Part shown: positions 41,869-53,926 of the stretch, in pieces
Position numbering within the stretch: the first letter of the stretch is position 1
How the letters are laid out: each line of letters opens with the position of its first letter
From: Pyropia haitanensis
Taxonomy: Eukaryota; Rhodophyta; Bangiophyceae; Bangiales; Bangiaceae
Assembly (NCBI GenBank): GCA_008729055.1
Contig: SDUX01000006.1
Location: 2,964,842 to 3,028,841 of the forward strand
Length of the DNA stretch: 64,000 nucleotides
Direction: 5' to 3'
Made by a program: the position numbers and the translations under genes
The notes under the pieces: generated by a model
What the model was told of the DNA's origin: nothing
The model's input: the letters and a program-made list of their open reading frames with translations, nothing else
Database searches by the model: none

Positions 41869-43462
41869 AGCGGCGGCGGCAGCCATGACAGCGGCGGCGG
41901 CGGGGCGGGGCAGCCCATCCCGCCCGCGGCGGCGGCCGTCGCGCGGTCCGGGCCGGCGTGTCGCCCCACCTCGGTGGCGGGCCGGTGCGGGGACACTGCC
42001 TGCTCGCCACGGGCTACCTCCCGACGCCTGCCACCTGCCGCGGGGGTGGCGGTCCTCTTTTCTGGGGGCGTCGACTCGGTGCTGCTCGCGCGGCTGGCGG
42101 CCACCGCCGTGGCGGAGGCGACGGCGGCCGCCACGGCGGCCGCCACCCGCCCCGGCGACAACGGTGACGGCGACCGCGTCAGCGGCGGCAACGTCCGCCC
42201 CCCCACCCCCCGCCCCCCCCCATTGACCTCTTGTCCGTCGCGTTTGAGTCGGCCGCCCCCACCGTCCCCGACCGGCAGGCGGCCGTGTCGGCGTTTGCCG
42301 ACCTGGCCGCCGCCGCCGGCGCGGATGCCTACCGGCTCGTCCTCATTGACGTGCCCGCCGCGGCCGCCCGGGCGGCGGCGGCGGCGGACGTGCGCCGCCT
42401 CACCGCGCCCGCGGGGGGGGGCGCATGGACGCGAGCCTCGGCGTGGCGGGCTGGTACGCCGCGCGCGGGGCCGGCGTGGCGGTGGGGCTCGCCCCCGCCG
42501 ACACGCCCGCTCCCACCACCGCCACCACCACTGGTGCGGCGGCGGCCGCCGCTGCCGGTGGCGGGGACGTCATTGGTCTTGGGTGCAATGGCAGCGACGG
42601 CGACGGCGACGGCGACAGCGACCGCGGTTGTGGCCGCTGCGGTGGGCACCCGCGGCTGGTGGTGTTGGACGCGGCGTACGTGACGCCCGCGCGGGTGCTG
42701 CTGTCGGGCCTGGGCGCGGATGAGCTGGCGGGCGGGTACAAGGGCCGCCTCGCGTCGGTTGCCGCACGCGTGGCGCGCCACCCCAGCAGGGGCGGCCGTG
42801 GCGCTACGGCCGACGCCCGCGGCTGCGGCGGCACTGCCGACACGGCCATCACTCATGACCGGCAAGGGGCGAACGGCGAAGCGGCAGCTGCCGGAACAGC
42901 CACTGCCATTTCCACTGCCGCCGCCGCTGCGGCGGTGGACGCGGCGGTCGCCGCCGAGATGGACGTGGACCTGTCCCGCCTCTGGTCCCGCAACGGCGGC
43001 CGCGACGATCGAGTGGCGAGCGACGCCGGGCGGGAGGTGCGGTACCCATTCCTCGACGCCCGCGTCGTGTCGCTGCTCGCGTCGTGGCCGCTGCGTGATG
43101 TGGTCGGCGCCCCGTCGCCGCCACCGCCGCCGCCGCGTTACCCGAATGACGCCGCCGACGGGGCCCCGCCGACGGCAATGGCGTGGACGGGCGGCAAGTG
43201 GGCGGTGCGGCGGGTGGCGGCGGCGGTGGGGCTGCCGCCGCGGGTGGTGGTGCGCGCCAAGCGGGCGATGCAGTTTGGGTGCCGGTCGAAAAAGGCGCTC
43301 GAGGACCCGCTGACGCCGCCGCCGCCGCCGCCGCCGCGACGCGCAGTGCCGGGTGCCCGTACGTGCCGGTCGCCGCCGCCGCCGCCGTCACCGCCGCCGC
43401 GCGCCACAGCCACTGCCGCCGCTGTCACCGCCGCTGCTGCTGGGGGGCAGGGGATGGGATGA
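40511..43462 (+). CDS. Asparagine synthetase domain-containing protein 1 (ASNSD1)-like, frame interrupted
   Basis: The ATG at 40511 gives MCGIVALLL, with Cys2 the nucleophile of class II glutamine amidotransferases. After poly-Ala and poly-Pro, a second frame has APRGPDGAG, VLLFNGQVY, DGPYAVIYYHARTG and RDVFGRRSL, matching the ASNSD1 order RGPN, LWNGEIF, GPWSFIYY and GRRSL. The ATP PP-loop SGGVDS lies at 42061-42078. A third frame holds LLSVAFESAAPTVPDRQAA, and a fourth holds MDASLGVAGWYAARG, VLLSGLGADELAGGY, NGGRDDRVASDAGREVRYPF and RAKRAMQFGCRSKK, the signature of ASNSD1 rather than true asparagine synthetase. Each of the three frame joins needs exactly one added base, at the C-run 40654-40668, the C-runs 42198-42221 and the G-run 42413-42421, so undercalled homopolymers are more likely than decay. 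Enzymatic activity of ASNSD1 is not established. Confidence 0.8.
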
Positions 43463-45518
43463 GGGCGGGGGTCGATGTTCGCCACGGCCGACCGCGGTTA
43501 CCCCGGCCGCCGCGGCCGTGGCGGCGCGCCGCGGCCGACCAACTGTACGGGCGGTGGGAAGGGGGAGCGCTGAGGGGTGGCGGCTACCGCCGCCGCAGTG
43601 AGTACCACAGCGGTGAGGAAGACGCAGGGGCTACCCCTTGGCCACGCCGCGTCGCCCTGCGGCGCATCCGCGGCGGGTGGCTGGGTGGAGCGGCCCCAGA
43701 GGGCCTCGCCCCCTGCGACTGGCGCCCCCCTCTCGGCTTTCCTCGGGAGCGTCTGGGCAATGGCGCCACGGCTGTCCAGGTGCGTCCAGAGGTGCGCGCT
43801 GGGCCCGGCAGGGCGACACGGGCTGGGCTACGCCCGCCCGCCCGTCTGCATCCACCGCGCGCGCGCGTCGGGTCTCCGCTGCCGTCGGGGTTGGGGTGGG
43901 CTGAGCGGCGCCGTACCGAGTCGTGGCAGGCGCGCGCGCCCCCGTCGGGCCCGCGACGGGCAATGTCCGATCGCCGGCGCCGACCATGGACGCGGCGGCG
44001 GTCGCCACCAGGGACGCTTCTCCATTCCCCTGGCGGGCAGAGACGAGAGCGCAAGAGCGGCGGACACCCCGCGCTGCCGGCTGCGCAGCAGAGCATGGGT
44101 AGGCAGTGGGCCTCCTCTCTGCAGCCGCCGCCGCGCTGCGGACAGAGCCGGTCGGCACAAAGACGGCGGACGGGTGGCGGACCCGCCGTCGGTGGCTCGT
44201 CTTGGGAAGGGGGAAGGGGGCGGGCGATGGAGGGGGGGGGGGAGGGGGGGGAGGATGACGCCCCGTGCCGCCGTCGGGGGCGCCCAGCCGACGCGCTCGA
44301 TGCGAGGCGGCGGTCGCCACTCGTTGGACTGGGCTCTCTCCCTTGGCCGCGCGCGCCACGACGCGCACGTCACGGGTGGGGCGAGACCGCACCGCGTGGT
44401 CCCCAGCCGACGGGCGCGCGTGGGCCGCGGCCGCGTCTGGGCGGCGCGTTTCCGCGCGACGGCCGCCGCCCACCCCCCCCCCCCCCCCCCCACCCCACCC
44501 CCCCCCCCCCACCCCCCCCCCCGCCGACGCCGCGTGGGCCGCCCCGCCCGTCGAAAGCGGGTTTGGGGGGTGGGGGTGGGCGGCGGGACGACGCCGCCCC
44601 CCGCCGCCCCCACCGCGTGGGCGGCGCCACGCGGGCGGGCCGCCGCGGCCGAGCCGCCGCGGCGGCGGGCGGGCCGGCCGGCGGGCGGTTCTGGCGGGGC
44701 CCAACCCGCCAGCGTCGGCGGCGGCGGCCGGGCGGCGGCCTGGCGGCCGGCGGGGCCCCCCCCCCCCCCCGTTTCCTTCTCGCACGCAACAGCAGGCCAG
44801 CGGCGGTGGCCGTGATCTCGTCGCCGACTGTATGCGCGTTACCATTTCGCTCGTACAGTCGTTGCCCATGGTTTTTTTTTTCTTGACGTTGTCTCTGGCG
44901 CAACGGGTGCAACAAAGGCGGATGGAGGCTCGGCCGCCGTCTCTATGGCTCGATCATCGCGTGTGTCAGCAGTCGATCGTCCACAACCGCCAATCATCAG
45001 CCGACGCCGCTCTGTCCAATTGGTACGATAGGCCATCACGGAAGCGGGTGTGGCCCATCAATGGACAGTGGTGGTGGCTGTCCTATTGTCCAATTTTTCG
45101 TCGGGCGTGCCCACCCACGCCGTGCGTGCGGGGCGCGTGCACCTGCCCGTATCGTCTACGCAGCCGCCGCGGGTGGCACCCCGCCCGGCCGGCCAGTGCC
45201 ATGGCAACGGCAGGTCCGCTGCCCCCTCGGCCACCGCCAATAACCCCCCCCACGCGCCCCCCCCCACCCCACCCCACCCCCACGGCGGACCGGCCGCGGC
45301 AGCCGCGCCGCCACCGCCACCGCCACCGCCACCGCCGCCGCCCCCCACCGCCGCCACCGCCACCCCCCCCCCCCACCCGACCGCCCCCGCCGCCACTTTT
45401 ACCCGACCGCCACCGCCCGCCGCGACCGCCACCCCCCCCACCGCCGCCGCCGCCACCGCCGCCGCCGCCGTCGCCGCCGCCGCCGCCACGCGGCGCCGCT
45501 GCCTCGCCGCCACCGCCG

Positions 45519-45561
<43 letters not shown>

Positions 45562-46460
45562 GGTGGCCGCGCGCGCGCGTACACGACGCGGCGGGGGGGG
45601 GCGCCAGACGAGGCGGGGCGTGCCGGCGGCGGCGCACCGGCCGGCGGCTCCCCCCTCCCCCCCACCCCCCCCCCCCCCCCCCCCCCCCCGCCGCGGCCGT
45701 CGCCCCCACACACCCCCATGGCCCGCCCGCCCAGTGCTGGCGGCGCCGACTGAATCGCACGCGGGAGGGGGGGGGGGGGGCGGGGGGGCGCGGCCACGCG
45801 GGCAGTGGCCGCCGCCGTCGTCTCCCCCTGGGACCGCCGCGCACGCGCGCGTGCACGTAGCGGGGGGGTGGGGGGTGGGGGGGGGGGGGGGGGGAGGGTG
45901 GGGGGGTGGGGGGGGGGGGGGGACGTGGCCGCGGCGGACCGTAGCCGCGGGGGCGTGCCCGCCCCCGCGCCGCCGCCGCCGCCCGCGGGGGGCGCCGCGG
46001 CGGCCCGCTCGGGGCGGCGGTCGCCGCGCCCCCCCCCCCCCCCCCCTTTCCCCTCCCTTCCCCCCTACTGCCGGCCCCCCCACGCGGCATCCCGCTCTGC
46101 TCCCCTGCGGTGCACCCGTTGCGGGCGGCGGCGGGCGTGACGCCTGGCGCTGCCGCCCCCGCCCCCTTGCTGCCCGTCTCGCAACCGCCAGCCTCCGTCC
46201 TCACCCGGTGCTTTCCCCCCCCACCCCTCATCCTCGCCCTCCTGCAGTCCCCCACCCCCCCCCCCCATCCTCTGTTGTACTCCCCTCTCCCCCCCCAATC
46301 CCTATCCATTGCTGCGGTGACCCCCCCCCCCGCCCCCCCCCCCCCCCCCGTCTCTCCCCCCCCCCCCCCCCCCTCCCACGCCTCTTTGTTGGCGGTACCG
46401 CCGCGTGCCGCGCGCGCCGCGCGCCGCCGCCGGCCGACCCGCTCCCCGCCGTTTGGCGGC
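43463..46460. other. Intergenic low-complexity region
   Basis: 3 kb without a supported gene. Bases 43463-44780 are GC-rich with C and G runs. Bases 44810-45120 are AT-richer and promoter-like (separate entry). Bases 45290-46080 are GCC repeats and long C and G runs. Bases 46040-46390 form a strong C/T tract leading to the next gene. Confidence 0.45.
44985..45095 (+). promoter_or_regulatory. CCAAT-box cluster
   Basis: CCAAT occurs at 44990-44994, 45016-45020 (within the palindrome CCAATTGG) and 45090-45094, in an AT-richer island inside very GC-rich DNA. It may be the promoter of the gene beginning near 46461, though it lies about 1.4 kb upstream of it; an upstream exon could lie between. 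Confidence 0.35.
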
Positions 46461-46470
46461 ATGGGCGGCG

Positions 46471-46510
<40 letters not shown>

Positions 46511-46737
46511 CGCGGCGGTCGCGTCGACGCCGGCCGGGGCGACGGCCGTGGCGGGCGGCGACGGCCGACGGCGGCGACGGCGGCGGCGACGGCGGGCGCC
46601 GGTGGCGGCGGCGGCGTGGGCCATGGCCGGCGGGGATACGGAGGGGGACAGCAGCGACGGCGACGGCAGCAGCGACGGCGGCGGCGGCGGCGGCCGTTCT
46701 GACGGCGACGCCGCCGGCAGCAGCAGCCGCCGTCGCA

Positions 46738-46795
<58 letters not shown>

Positions 46796-46823
46796 GGGTG
46801 GCGGCGGCGGCGGCGGCGGCGGG

Positions 46824-46854
<31 letters not shown>

Positions 46855-47131
46855 CGGCGGCTGTGCCGCCGCGGCGCCCCCCCCCCGTGGGCGTGGACGT
46901 GTCGTCGACGACGTTCCCCCCCTTCCACCCCGCCCCCCCCCTGTCGCCCACCACCACCGACGCCGCGACGCTCGACGCCATCCTCAACCGCCTCGCGAGC
47001 ACCGCCGCGACGCTCGCGGGCACCACCGCCCGCCTCGACGACGCGACGCGGCGGCTGGTCGCGGCGGGCGCGCCGCCGCCGCCGCCGCTGCCGCCGCCGC
47101 ATGCGCAGCCGCCGGCGTACCCGCACGCGCC

Positions 47132-47196
<65 letters not shown>

Positions 47197-48074
47197 GCTT
47201 TGGCGGCGGTGGCTTTGGCGGCGGCGGCGGGCCACAGGGGTACGGCGCCGCGCCGGCGGCCGCGGCGCATGGCGGCCCGTTTGCGCTCTCCGTGCACCCG
47301 CCTGGCGGGATGGGCGGCGGCGGCGGCGGCTCCCTGCCGGGCACGCCCTTGACGGGCGGCACGCCCCCGTCGTTCCGCCGGTGGGCCGCCGCGGCCGCCG
47401 AGGGGGGGGGGACGCCGGCCCGTCGGGACGGGCGACCGCCGCCGCCGCCGCCGCCGCCGCCGCCAGGGCCGCCGCCGCCGCCGCGCCCGCCGCGGCCGCG
47501 TTGCCCGCCTCCGCCGCGGCGGCCGCCACGGCCGCGGCGGCCGCCTCCACACCCCACGCGGCCGCGGCGCCCGCCGCCGTGGCGCCCGCGCCTGCCTCGC
47601 CCGCCGTCGCCACGGTGCCTGCCGCCGCCGCCGCCGCCGGCGGCGGCACTGCCGCAACGGCGGCCGCCCCGGGCTTGCCGCCGCGGCCCGCCGCCGACGC
47701 GCGCGGCGCGGCGGCGGCGGCGGCGACGGGGCCGCGCCGCAGGGACGGCGCGTCGGCGGCGGCGGCGCCGCCCGCAGGGCCGCGACGCGGCGTCGACGGG
47801 GCGGCCGCGGCCGCCCCCGCCGCGCCGCCGCGGCGCAGTGTCGACGCGCCGGCCGCGGCGGCGGCCGCCGCCGCCGCCGCCGCCGGGCCACGGCGGCGTG
47901 CCGACGCGGCGGCGTGGCCGCCGCCCGTTGGCGGCGGCAGCTTTAGCTGGGGGACCACCGCCGCCGGCGGCAGCGGCAGCCGCCGCCCGCGGCGGCGGCG
48001 GCGGCGGCCGGCGTCCATCACCGTGGCGGGCGTCGCGTGCTGGTCCGTCCCGCCGTCGGGCGCGGCGGCGGCGT

Positions 48075-48110
<36 letters not shown>

Positions 48111-48293
48111 GCAGTGCCGGTGCGGCCACCGGTGTGGGCGGCCGGCCCGCCCCGTTCGACGCGGCCGCCGACGCGCCGTCGGTCGCGGCGGTCATCATGA
48201 GCTCCCGCGCCGCACCGCTAGGCGCGGCCACCGCCGCGTCGGTCATTGCCGCGGCGGCGGCGGGGGCGGCGGCGCCCGCCCTGGCAACCACCC

Positions 48294-48325
<32 letters not shown>

Positions 48326-48847
48326 CCACCGTCGACGGCGCTCCCCCCGCCGCCGACCGCGCCGCCGCCGCCGCGGCTGCGGCGGATCCCGCTCGTCCTC
48401 GAAACCGCCGCGCCGCCCTTTTCGCCGCTGTGGGCGTCGCGCCTCGCGGCGCGCGCGCTCGCCGCGTCGTCCCGCGGGTGTGGTGCGCGGACGGGGCGGG
48501 GGGGGTGGTGGGCGGGCGTGACGTGCTGCTTGTTGGGGCGGGATGGCGGCCGTGGGGGCGGCGCCGGCGGTGGGGGTGGCGGCGGTGGGGGTGGCGCCGG
48601 CGGTGGGGGGGGGGGGGGGGGGGGGGGGAGGTCGGGCGGCAGGGGGGGAGTCGCGGGCTGGCGTGCCCGCCGCCGCCGGTCGCGGTGGGCGGCCGCGACG
48701 GCGGCGGCGGGGAGCGGGTCCAAGGCGTCGGCGGGGGGGGGGGGGGGGGGGGCACTGGGCCGACCGGGGGTTCTGGGTCGGCCGCCAGCCAGAGCGCGAG
48801 TGGCGCGCGTGAGGGCGCGCGCGGCGGGGCGGTGGGGGTGGCGTTGA
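46461..48847 (+). CDS. Low-complexity Gly/Ala-rich protein with a short coiled-coil segment, function unknown
   Basis: Starting at ATG 46461 (MGGDGGG) after a long C/T leader. Order: poly-Gly; Asp/Ser-rich acidic patch (GDTEGDSSDGDGSSDGG); poly-Gly of 40 or more residues; then a unique segment VGVDVSSTTFPPFHP, TTTDAATLDAILNRLASTAA and TLAGTTARLDDATRRLVAAG, with heptad spacing of Leu/Ala suggesting a helix or coiled coil; then Gly/Phe repeats. After the ten-G run at 47402-47411 the reading frame must shift by one base, to an Ala-rich second half with GPRRR repeats (PAGPRRGVDGA, GPRRRDGAS) and RRIPLVLETAAPPFSPLWAS near 48380-48440. The stop at 48847 lies in low complexity, and the true end may be near 48480. 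No family recognised. Confidence 0.45.
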
Positions 48848-49185
48848 GGCGGGGGGGGGGGGGGGGGGGGGGGTCGTTTGGGGCCGCGCCGGCTAGCGAG
48901 CGGGCGGCCGCCGCGGGGTGGCGCCCCGCCGCCTCGACCGCCCCACCGGTGGGGGCTGCTGGCGGGCGGCGGTGGCACCGCCCGCGGCGGCGGTCCCCGT
49001 CTGTGGGGAGCCCGCACGGCCGCGTCGGACGGCAGCACCGGGGAGGGGCGGCGCGGGGCGGGGGGGGGGGGAGAGGCGGGAGGGGGGCACGTGCCGTGCC
49101 GCGCACGCCGCCGCGGTCGCCGTGGCCGCGGCCGCCGCCGGCCGCGGCGGGTCGGCTGTGGGGGGGCCGGCCCGCCGGCGGTGCC

Positions 49186-49241
<56 letters not shown>

Positions 49242-49752
49242 CGCCGCCGCCGGCCCCGTGCCGCCGCGGCCGGCGTGGGGGCGGGAACGGACGGGCGCGC
49301 ACCGGCGGCGTGGCGGGTGGCGCTGCTGGCGCGGGCTCCTGCTGCCGCCGCTGTCGCGGCCGCGGTGCCCCGTGCGTGCGCCGCCCCTACTCCTGCCTGC
49401 AGGCAGGCGTCTGGTGGAGAGCGCGAGCCGGTTGTGTATCGCACATATTTACATGGAAAAGAGAGACTGTCCAAAACGCACACCCACGAGGAACCGATGC
49501 AGAGGGAGGGAAGAAAAGAAGGTACCACACAAGAAACAGGAGGGAACAAGGTCAAGGGAGCCAGAGCCGAGCAGAAATACACTGGCCGTCCAAGCGGGGC
49601 GAGCCCCAAAGTCAAACCCGGCGCAGCTAGGCGCCGCCCGCGCGCCGCGTCAAGCACGGGCCTGGCCGCTGCCAGCGTGGCCGCCGCCACGGCCGCCACC
49701 GCCACAACCACCACGACCACCGCGCCAGCGACGTTGCCGCCGCCCCCCCCCC
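48848..49752. other. Intergenic region, including the probable 3' UTR of the DGAT2 gene
   Basis: Bases 48850-49380 are GC-rich with a long GGC repeat (49190-49240). Bases 49395-49610 are AT-richer and purine-rich on the plus strand, fitting the 3' untranslated region of the minus-strand DGAT2 gene. No gene seen. Confidence 0.4.
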
Positions 49753-51727
49753 TCACATCCGAATGTCAATGTCCGCCCGCCGGTGCGGGTCGTACGCGTC
49801 GGCGTGGGCGTAAAACAGCTCGCGCAGGGCGTCGGCGTAGCGGCGGTGCACCGTCTCGACGAGCGCGACGCGGTCCGGGTCGCGGCGGAGGTCCCCCTCA
49901 ACGCGGGGCACCGGGATGGGCGCGCCCACGACGGTCACCACCCGCCGCCGGTACGGCAGCAGCCCGTAATAGTAGTTGAACGCGCCGCGGCCGTGGAAGA
50001 GGACGGGCGCCCACTGGAACTTGCGCTTGACCCACTCTTGGCCCCGCCGGAGGGGCGACGCGCGGCGCGGCGCGAGGATGCGGAAGAGGTCGTTCTCGTG
50101 AAAGGAGAGGACGGGCACCAGGTCCGCGCCCGCCGCGGCCGCGACGCGCACAAAGCCCCGGTGGTGCAGGTTCACCACGTACGTGCCGGGGCGCGCGTCG
50201 AGCGCCTCGGCGGCGCCGCCAACGACAATGGCGAGCGACGAGCCGGGCGGGCCATCGAGGACGGCCGCGCACGTCTCGCGCGACGCGTCGACGACGCGGA
50301 GGGCGAGGAGGAGCTCCCGGAAAAAGGGGACCTTGAGGTTGGCCACCAGCGTCAGCAGGTGTGGCCGCACGCCGGGGAAGAGCGCGTCCCAGCCGGTGGT
50401 GGCGGTCGCAAAGTGCGAAAACGCGCCCATGCTGATCACCCCGTGCGGGTGGATGCCAAAGACGTACCGCCGCGACGGCGGCAGCGGCGCCGTCCGCACG
50501 AGCGCCATGGGAAAGTAGGACGTGAAGAGGCGGAGCAGCACACACGAGCGGAGGTACCCGCGGAGGCGGTCGTACCGCCGCACCGCCGCCGCCGGCGGGT
50601 CGCCCCGCGCGATAAACACCAGGTACGCGACCATAGGCACCGTCGTCAGCGGGTTGAGCAGCGCCACGCCCGTCCAAAACCAGCACGCCAGCTGCAGCGG
50701 GCCGAGCAGCATAAAGCCAATGACGGCGAGCGTCTGCAGCCGCCGCTGCAGGGGCACCCGCAGGGGCACCCAAAACCGCTCGCGCCGCGCGCCGCCGCCG
50801 CCGCCGTCTTCCGACGGCAAGAGCGCCAGTTGGGGGCTCGGCGGGGGGGGACACCCACCGCCGCCACGGCGGGCGCCGCCGCCGCCGCCGCAGCCGCCGC
50901 CGGCGACACGACGACGCCGGGCCGTGCGCGCGGCCCGTCGGCAGGCGGAAACCACGCCGTCGGCGGCCACCGCGGCGGCGACGGCGACGCTGGCGGCGGC
51001 TTCCCCGCCGTCCCCACCCCGCGCCCCCCCCCCCGGGCGCTCCACGCCCGACGGGCGACGCGGCGCCGCAGGGCGGTGTGACGTCCTCCCCCCCCCCCGC
51101 CCCCCCCTCCTCCTCCTTGTCGCCAAACACCTCCCCCTCCCCGTCGTCCCCCACCGCCGACCGCAGCGCCGCGGCGGCAATCGCACGCCCGTCACTCACG
51201 GGCGACTGCACCACGTAGCTGCCGCTGCGGCTGGTCGACGCGGAGCTCCCGGCCGAGCCGCCCGCCACCGCCGCGCCGACGGCGCGCTGCAGACCGCCGC
51301 CAATGCCGCCGCCGCCGCCGCCGCCAATGGCACCCCCTCCCAGCCGCCACACCCCCGTGACGACCTCCTCGCTTCCGCCGTTTTGGTCGACGCCGCCGCC
51401 GCCGCCGCCGACGCACCCACCGCCGCCGCCGCCGCCGCCGCCGCCGTCGCCGCCGCCGCCGCCGCCGCTGTCACGGCTGCTGCCGCCGTCGCCGGCGCTG
51501 TCACCGACGCTGCCCCCCCCCCCCGACCGAGACGGCGCGGTGACCAGCGACGCGGCGCTTGTGGCCGGCGGGTGCGGCTGCGGGGGCGGGTGCCGCGGTG
51601 GCACCACCACCCGCCCCGGCGCGCCAGCGTCCTTGCCCGCCACCACTCCACACTGGCACGTCCCACAATGAGGGGGAGGGGGGGGGGAGGGTGGGGGGGG
51701 AACAGACGCTGCCGCCGCGGCCGCCAT
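49753..51727 (-). CDS. Type 2 diacylglycerol O-acyltransferase (DGAT2)
   Basis: DGAT2 makes triacylglycerol from diacylglycerol and acyl-CoA at the ER and lipid droplets. The last 330 residues carry the family features in order: hydrophobic pair (LAVIGFMLLGPLQLACWFW; LTTVPMVAYLVFI), YVFGIHPHGVISMGAFSHFA with the catalytic HPHG near 50442-50453, LKVPFFRELLLALRVVDASR, IVVGGAAEALDARPGTYVV, HHRGFVRVAAAAGADLVPVL with SFHEND, and a C-terminal VVGAPIPVPR. The first part, from ATG 51727 (MAAAAAASVPPPPS), is Gly/Ser-rich with an acidic patch (DDGEGEVFGDKEEEGG). It lies in a different frame, so two bases' worth of shift is needed between about 51190 and 50830, where several long C runs occur. The HPHG form, rather than the plant EPHS variant, is as in animals, fungi and many algae. 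The end ADIDIRM is followed by TGA. Confidence 0.8.
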
Positions 51728-53926
51728 GCCGGCTTGCCCAGCCCGTTGATGACCGTCGACGGGTGGGGGGGGGGTGACCGGCGTGTCGTCCGGGGCGGCC
51801 GTCGCCGCGGGCGCGGCCACCCCCGCCGCGCCGCCCCCGCCGCCACCACCCCGCGCGTCGTCGCGGCCGTTGCCGCCCGCACGGCCGTCCCCGCCGCCGC
51901 CGCCGCCGCCCGCGACGGCGGCACCCCCGCGGCCGCCACTGCCGTCCTCACCAGCGGCGGCCTGCCCTCCCCCCCCCCCCCCCGCCGCGCGGCGCCGCGG
52001 CGCCACGCCCCATCCGCCACCACCCGCACCCGCACCGGCGGCAGCAGCGGCACGTCATCGGCAGCCGCGGCGGCGGCGCGCAGCGGCCGCTGGTCACCCC
52101 CCGCTGCCGCCGCCGCTGCCGCCGCCGCCACCGCCTCGCCGCCACCCATTCGCCCCCACCCCCGCCGTCGGACGTCCGCCGCGGGGGGGAACCCGCTTCC
52201 ACCCCCCCCCCCCCCCCCCCGCCCCCGCCCCCAAAAACACCGCCGCGGGACGCCGACGCGGCGGTCGTGGCAGCGGAAGCGACAGCGGTAGTGGCGGGGG
52301 CTTTTGACAGCGGCAGCGGCGGTGGCGGCGGCAGCGGCGGCGACGCCGGCGGCGGGGGAGGCGGCGGCAGCGGCGGCGGCAGGGGTGGACGCGGCGGCAG
52401 GGGTGGCGGCAGCGGCGGCGGCGGGGCACAGCCAGTCGCGGCGGATGGCGGCGGCGTCGACGGCGGCCTTCCCCCTCCCACCGCGGCCGCCACAGTACAC
52501 CCCGCCGCAGCGGCTCCCGGCACCCCCCCCACCCCCCACCTGCCACGCCAGCCACGCACCGTGTACCGCGGCTCCCCCGCCCCCGCCCGCAGCGCCGCCA
52601 CCCCACACCCGCGCACGCGTGTCCGCTGCCGCCGCGTGGCCGCGACGACCAGCGGCAGAGACTGCATGCAGCCAACCACCCCCCTCCCCCCCCCCACGGT
52701 TCTGCCGCATCACTCCCCTCGGCAACACAGACAGCCACGTGTACCCCTCGTAGCTGGGTCTCTGGGACGGGGGCCTCAACGCCGCAGACACGCAATTGGC
52801 CCGACCGTCGGCGCAGGTGATCCAATTGACGGTTTCCCCACCCGCACACCCCCCCCCCACCCGATCCGGCGCGCCTTGGCCGTTTTCTCCTCACTTGGCC
52901 TTGCTCTGGCGGCCGTCGCCCCGACGCTGTGGCTGGCCGTGCGTCGAGGCCCATACGCGCGACTATCCCGTTTGGACCGATGGATGCCGACCAGCCGACA
53001 ATCGTCGGCTGGTCACAGGGGAGCCAGTCCCCTTTCTTGGTCTGTCCCGCTGCGTCCGGCGCCGCACGCGCCGATCTGCGGCCGCCGCCGACCACGCCGG
53101 ACGGCGCATGTGCGGCGCCGCGTGCCGCGGCAGCCCGGCTGCCTCCACCACCAAAGCCAAGGTCGTGGCGGTCTCTGCCAAGTGCTGCCGCAGCCTATGA
53201 ATGTTCTTCCTGTTGACCACGCCACCCGTCACCATCGCCGCCGCCGCCGCCGCCGCCGCTGCCGCCGCCGCCTCCGCCCCTGTCACTCCCGCGGCCGTTG
53301 CCACTGCGGTTGACCACAGCGCCTCGCGCGAGGCCGCCCCGGATCTGTAGCCCCCGCGACTTGCGCGGCAGAGGGGAGTGGGCGGGGGAGGAGGCCCCTC
53401 CCACCGGCCTCGGCAGTGGTCCCGCTCGCCCCCACGCGCCGGGATGTCGCCCGCACGACCCGTGGCCCGTTGGGTCACGGCCCCGGCGCGACGGTCGGCG
53501 GGCAACCGCTCCCCCGATCGCCGCATGGCACTGCCAGTGGCGTGGCTGTGCACACGCCCGCCAGTTTTCTTTTTCGGTGGCAGCTGCCCATCCTCCACCA
53601 GGTACCATTTCGCCCGGCCCGTCGGTCCCGACGCGCCTACGGCCGCATGCGCGCGGCTGGTCGGCGTCACGGCTAGGAGCTGGTGCTCGTGAGCTCGCGC
53701 TCCCCGCCATGGGTGCTGGGCCACCGGGTGCACCTCCCGCCGACGGGTTCTGGCAGTCGTGTCCGACGGCGGCGGACACGCCCGCAGGCAACGCGTCTTG
53801 CCATCTTGGCGCGCATAAGAAAGCGGCACACCCGCCCTGCACCCCTGTTCGTCAGCTCCCTCCCCGCCGTCCAGCTTCCCGTCCACCCCCTCCCGCCTTT
53901 GCCACTGTCACTGGGCCCACGGCGCC
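51728..53926. other. Region upstream of DGAT2 and of the lactate permease gene
   Basis: Bases 51728-52700 are low-complexity; a minus frame near 52000-52060 reads DVPLLPPVRVRVVADGAWRR, not obviously spurious, so an extended DGAT2 N-terminus or a small extra exon is possible. Bases 52690-53050 are AT-richer with CCAAT motifs (near 52823 and inverted near 52795), fitting a promoter. Bases 53230-53270 are a GCC repeat. No other gene supported. Confidence 0.4.

Noticed and set aside
40511..43462. Calling this gene glutamine-dependent asparagine synthetase.
   Set aside because: The C-terminal blocks (GRDDR, KRAMQFG) and the form of the N-terminal blocks fit ASNSD1, and key asparagine synthetase motifs between them are absent or replaced by low complexity.
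41821..46862. GGC/GCC trinucleotide runs as disease-type or regulatory microsatellites.
   Set aside because: Such runs occur throughout the window inside and outside genes and reflect general composition; nothing singles these out.
46984..49302. Long minus-strand Arg/Pro/Ala frames opposite the low-complexity gene.
   Set aside because: They mirror the GGC repeats and contain no segment of unique composition; the plus strand has the C/T leader and the helix-forming segment.
53202..53350. A small plus-strand ORF starting MFFLLTTPPVTI.
   Set aside because: It is driven by a GCC repeat, has no leader or homologous motif, and lies in the upstream region of the permease gene.
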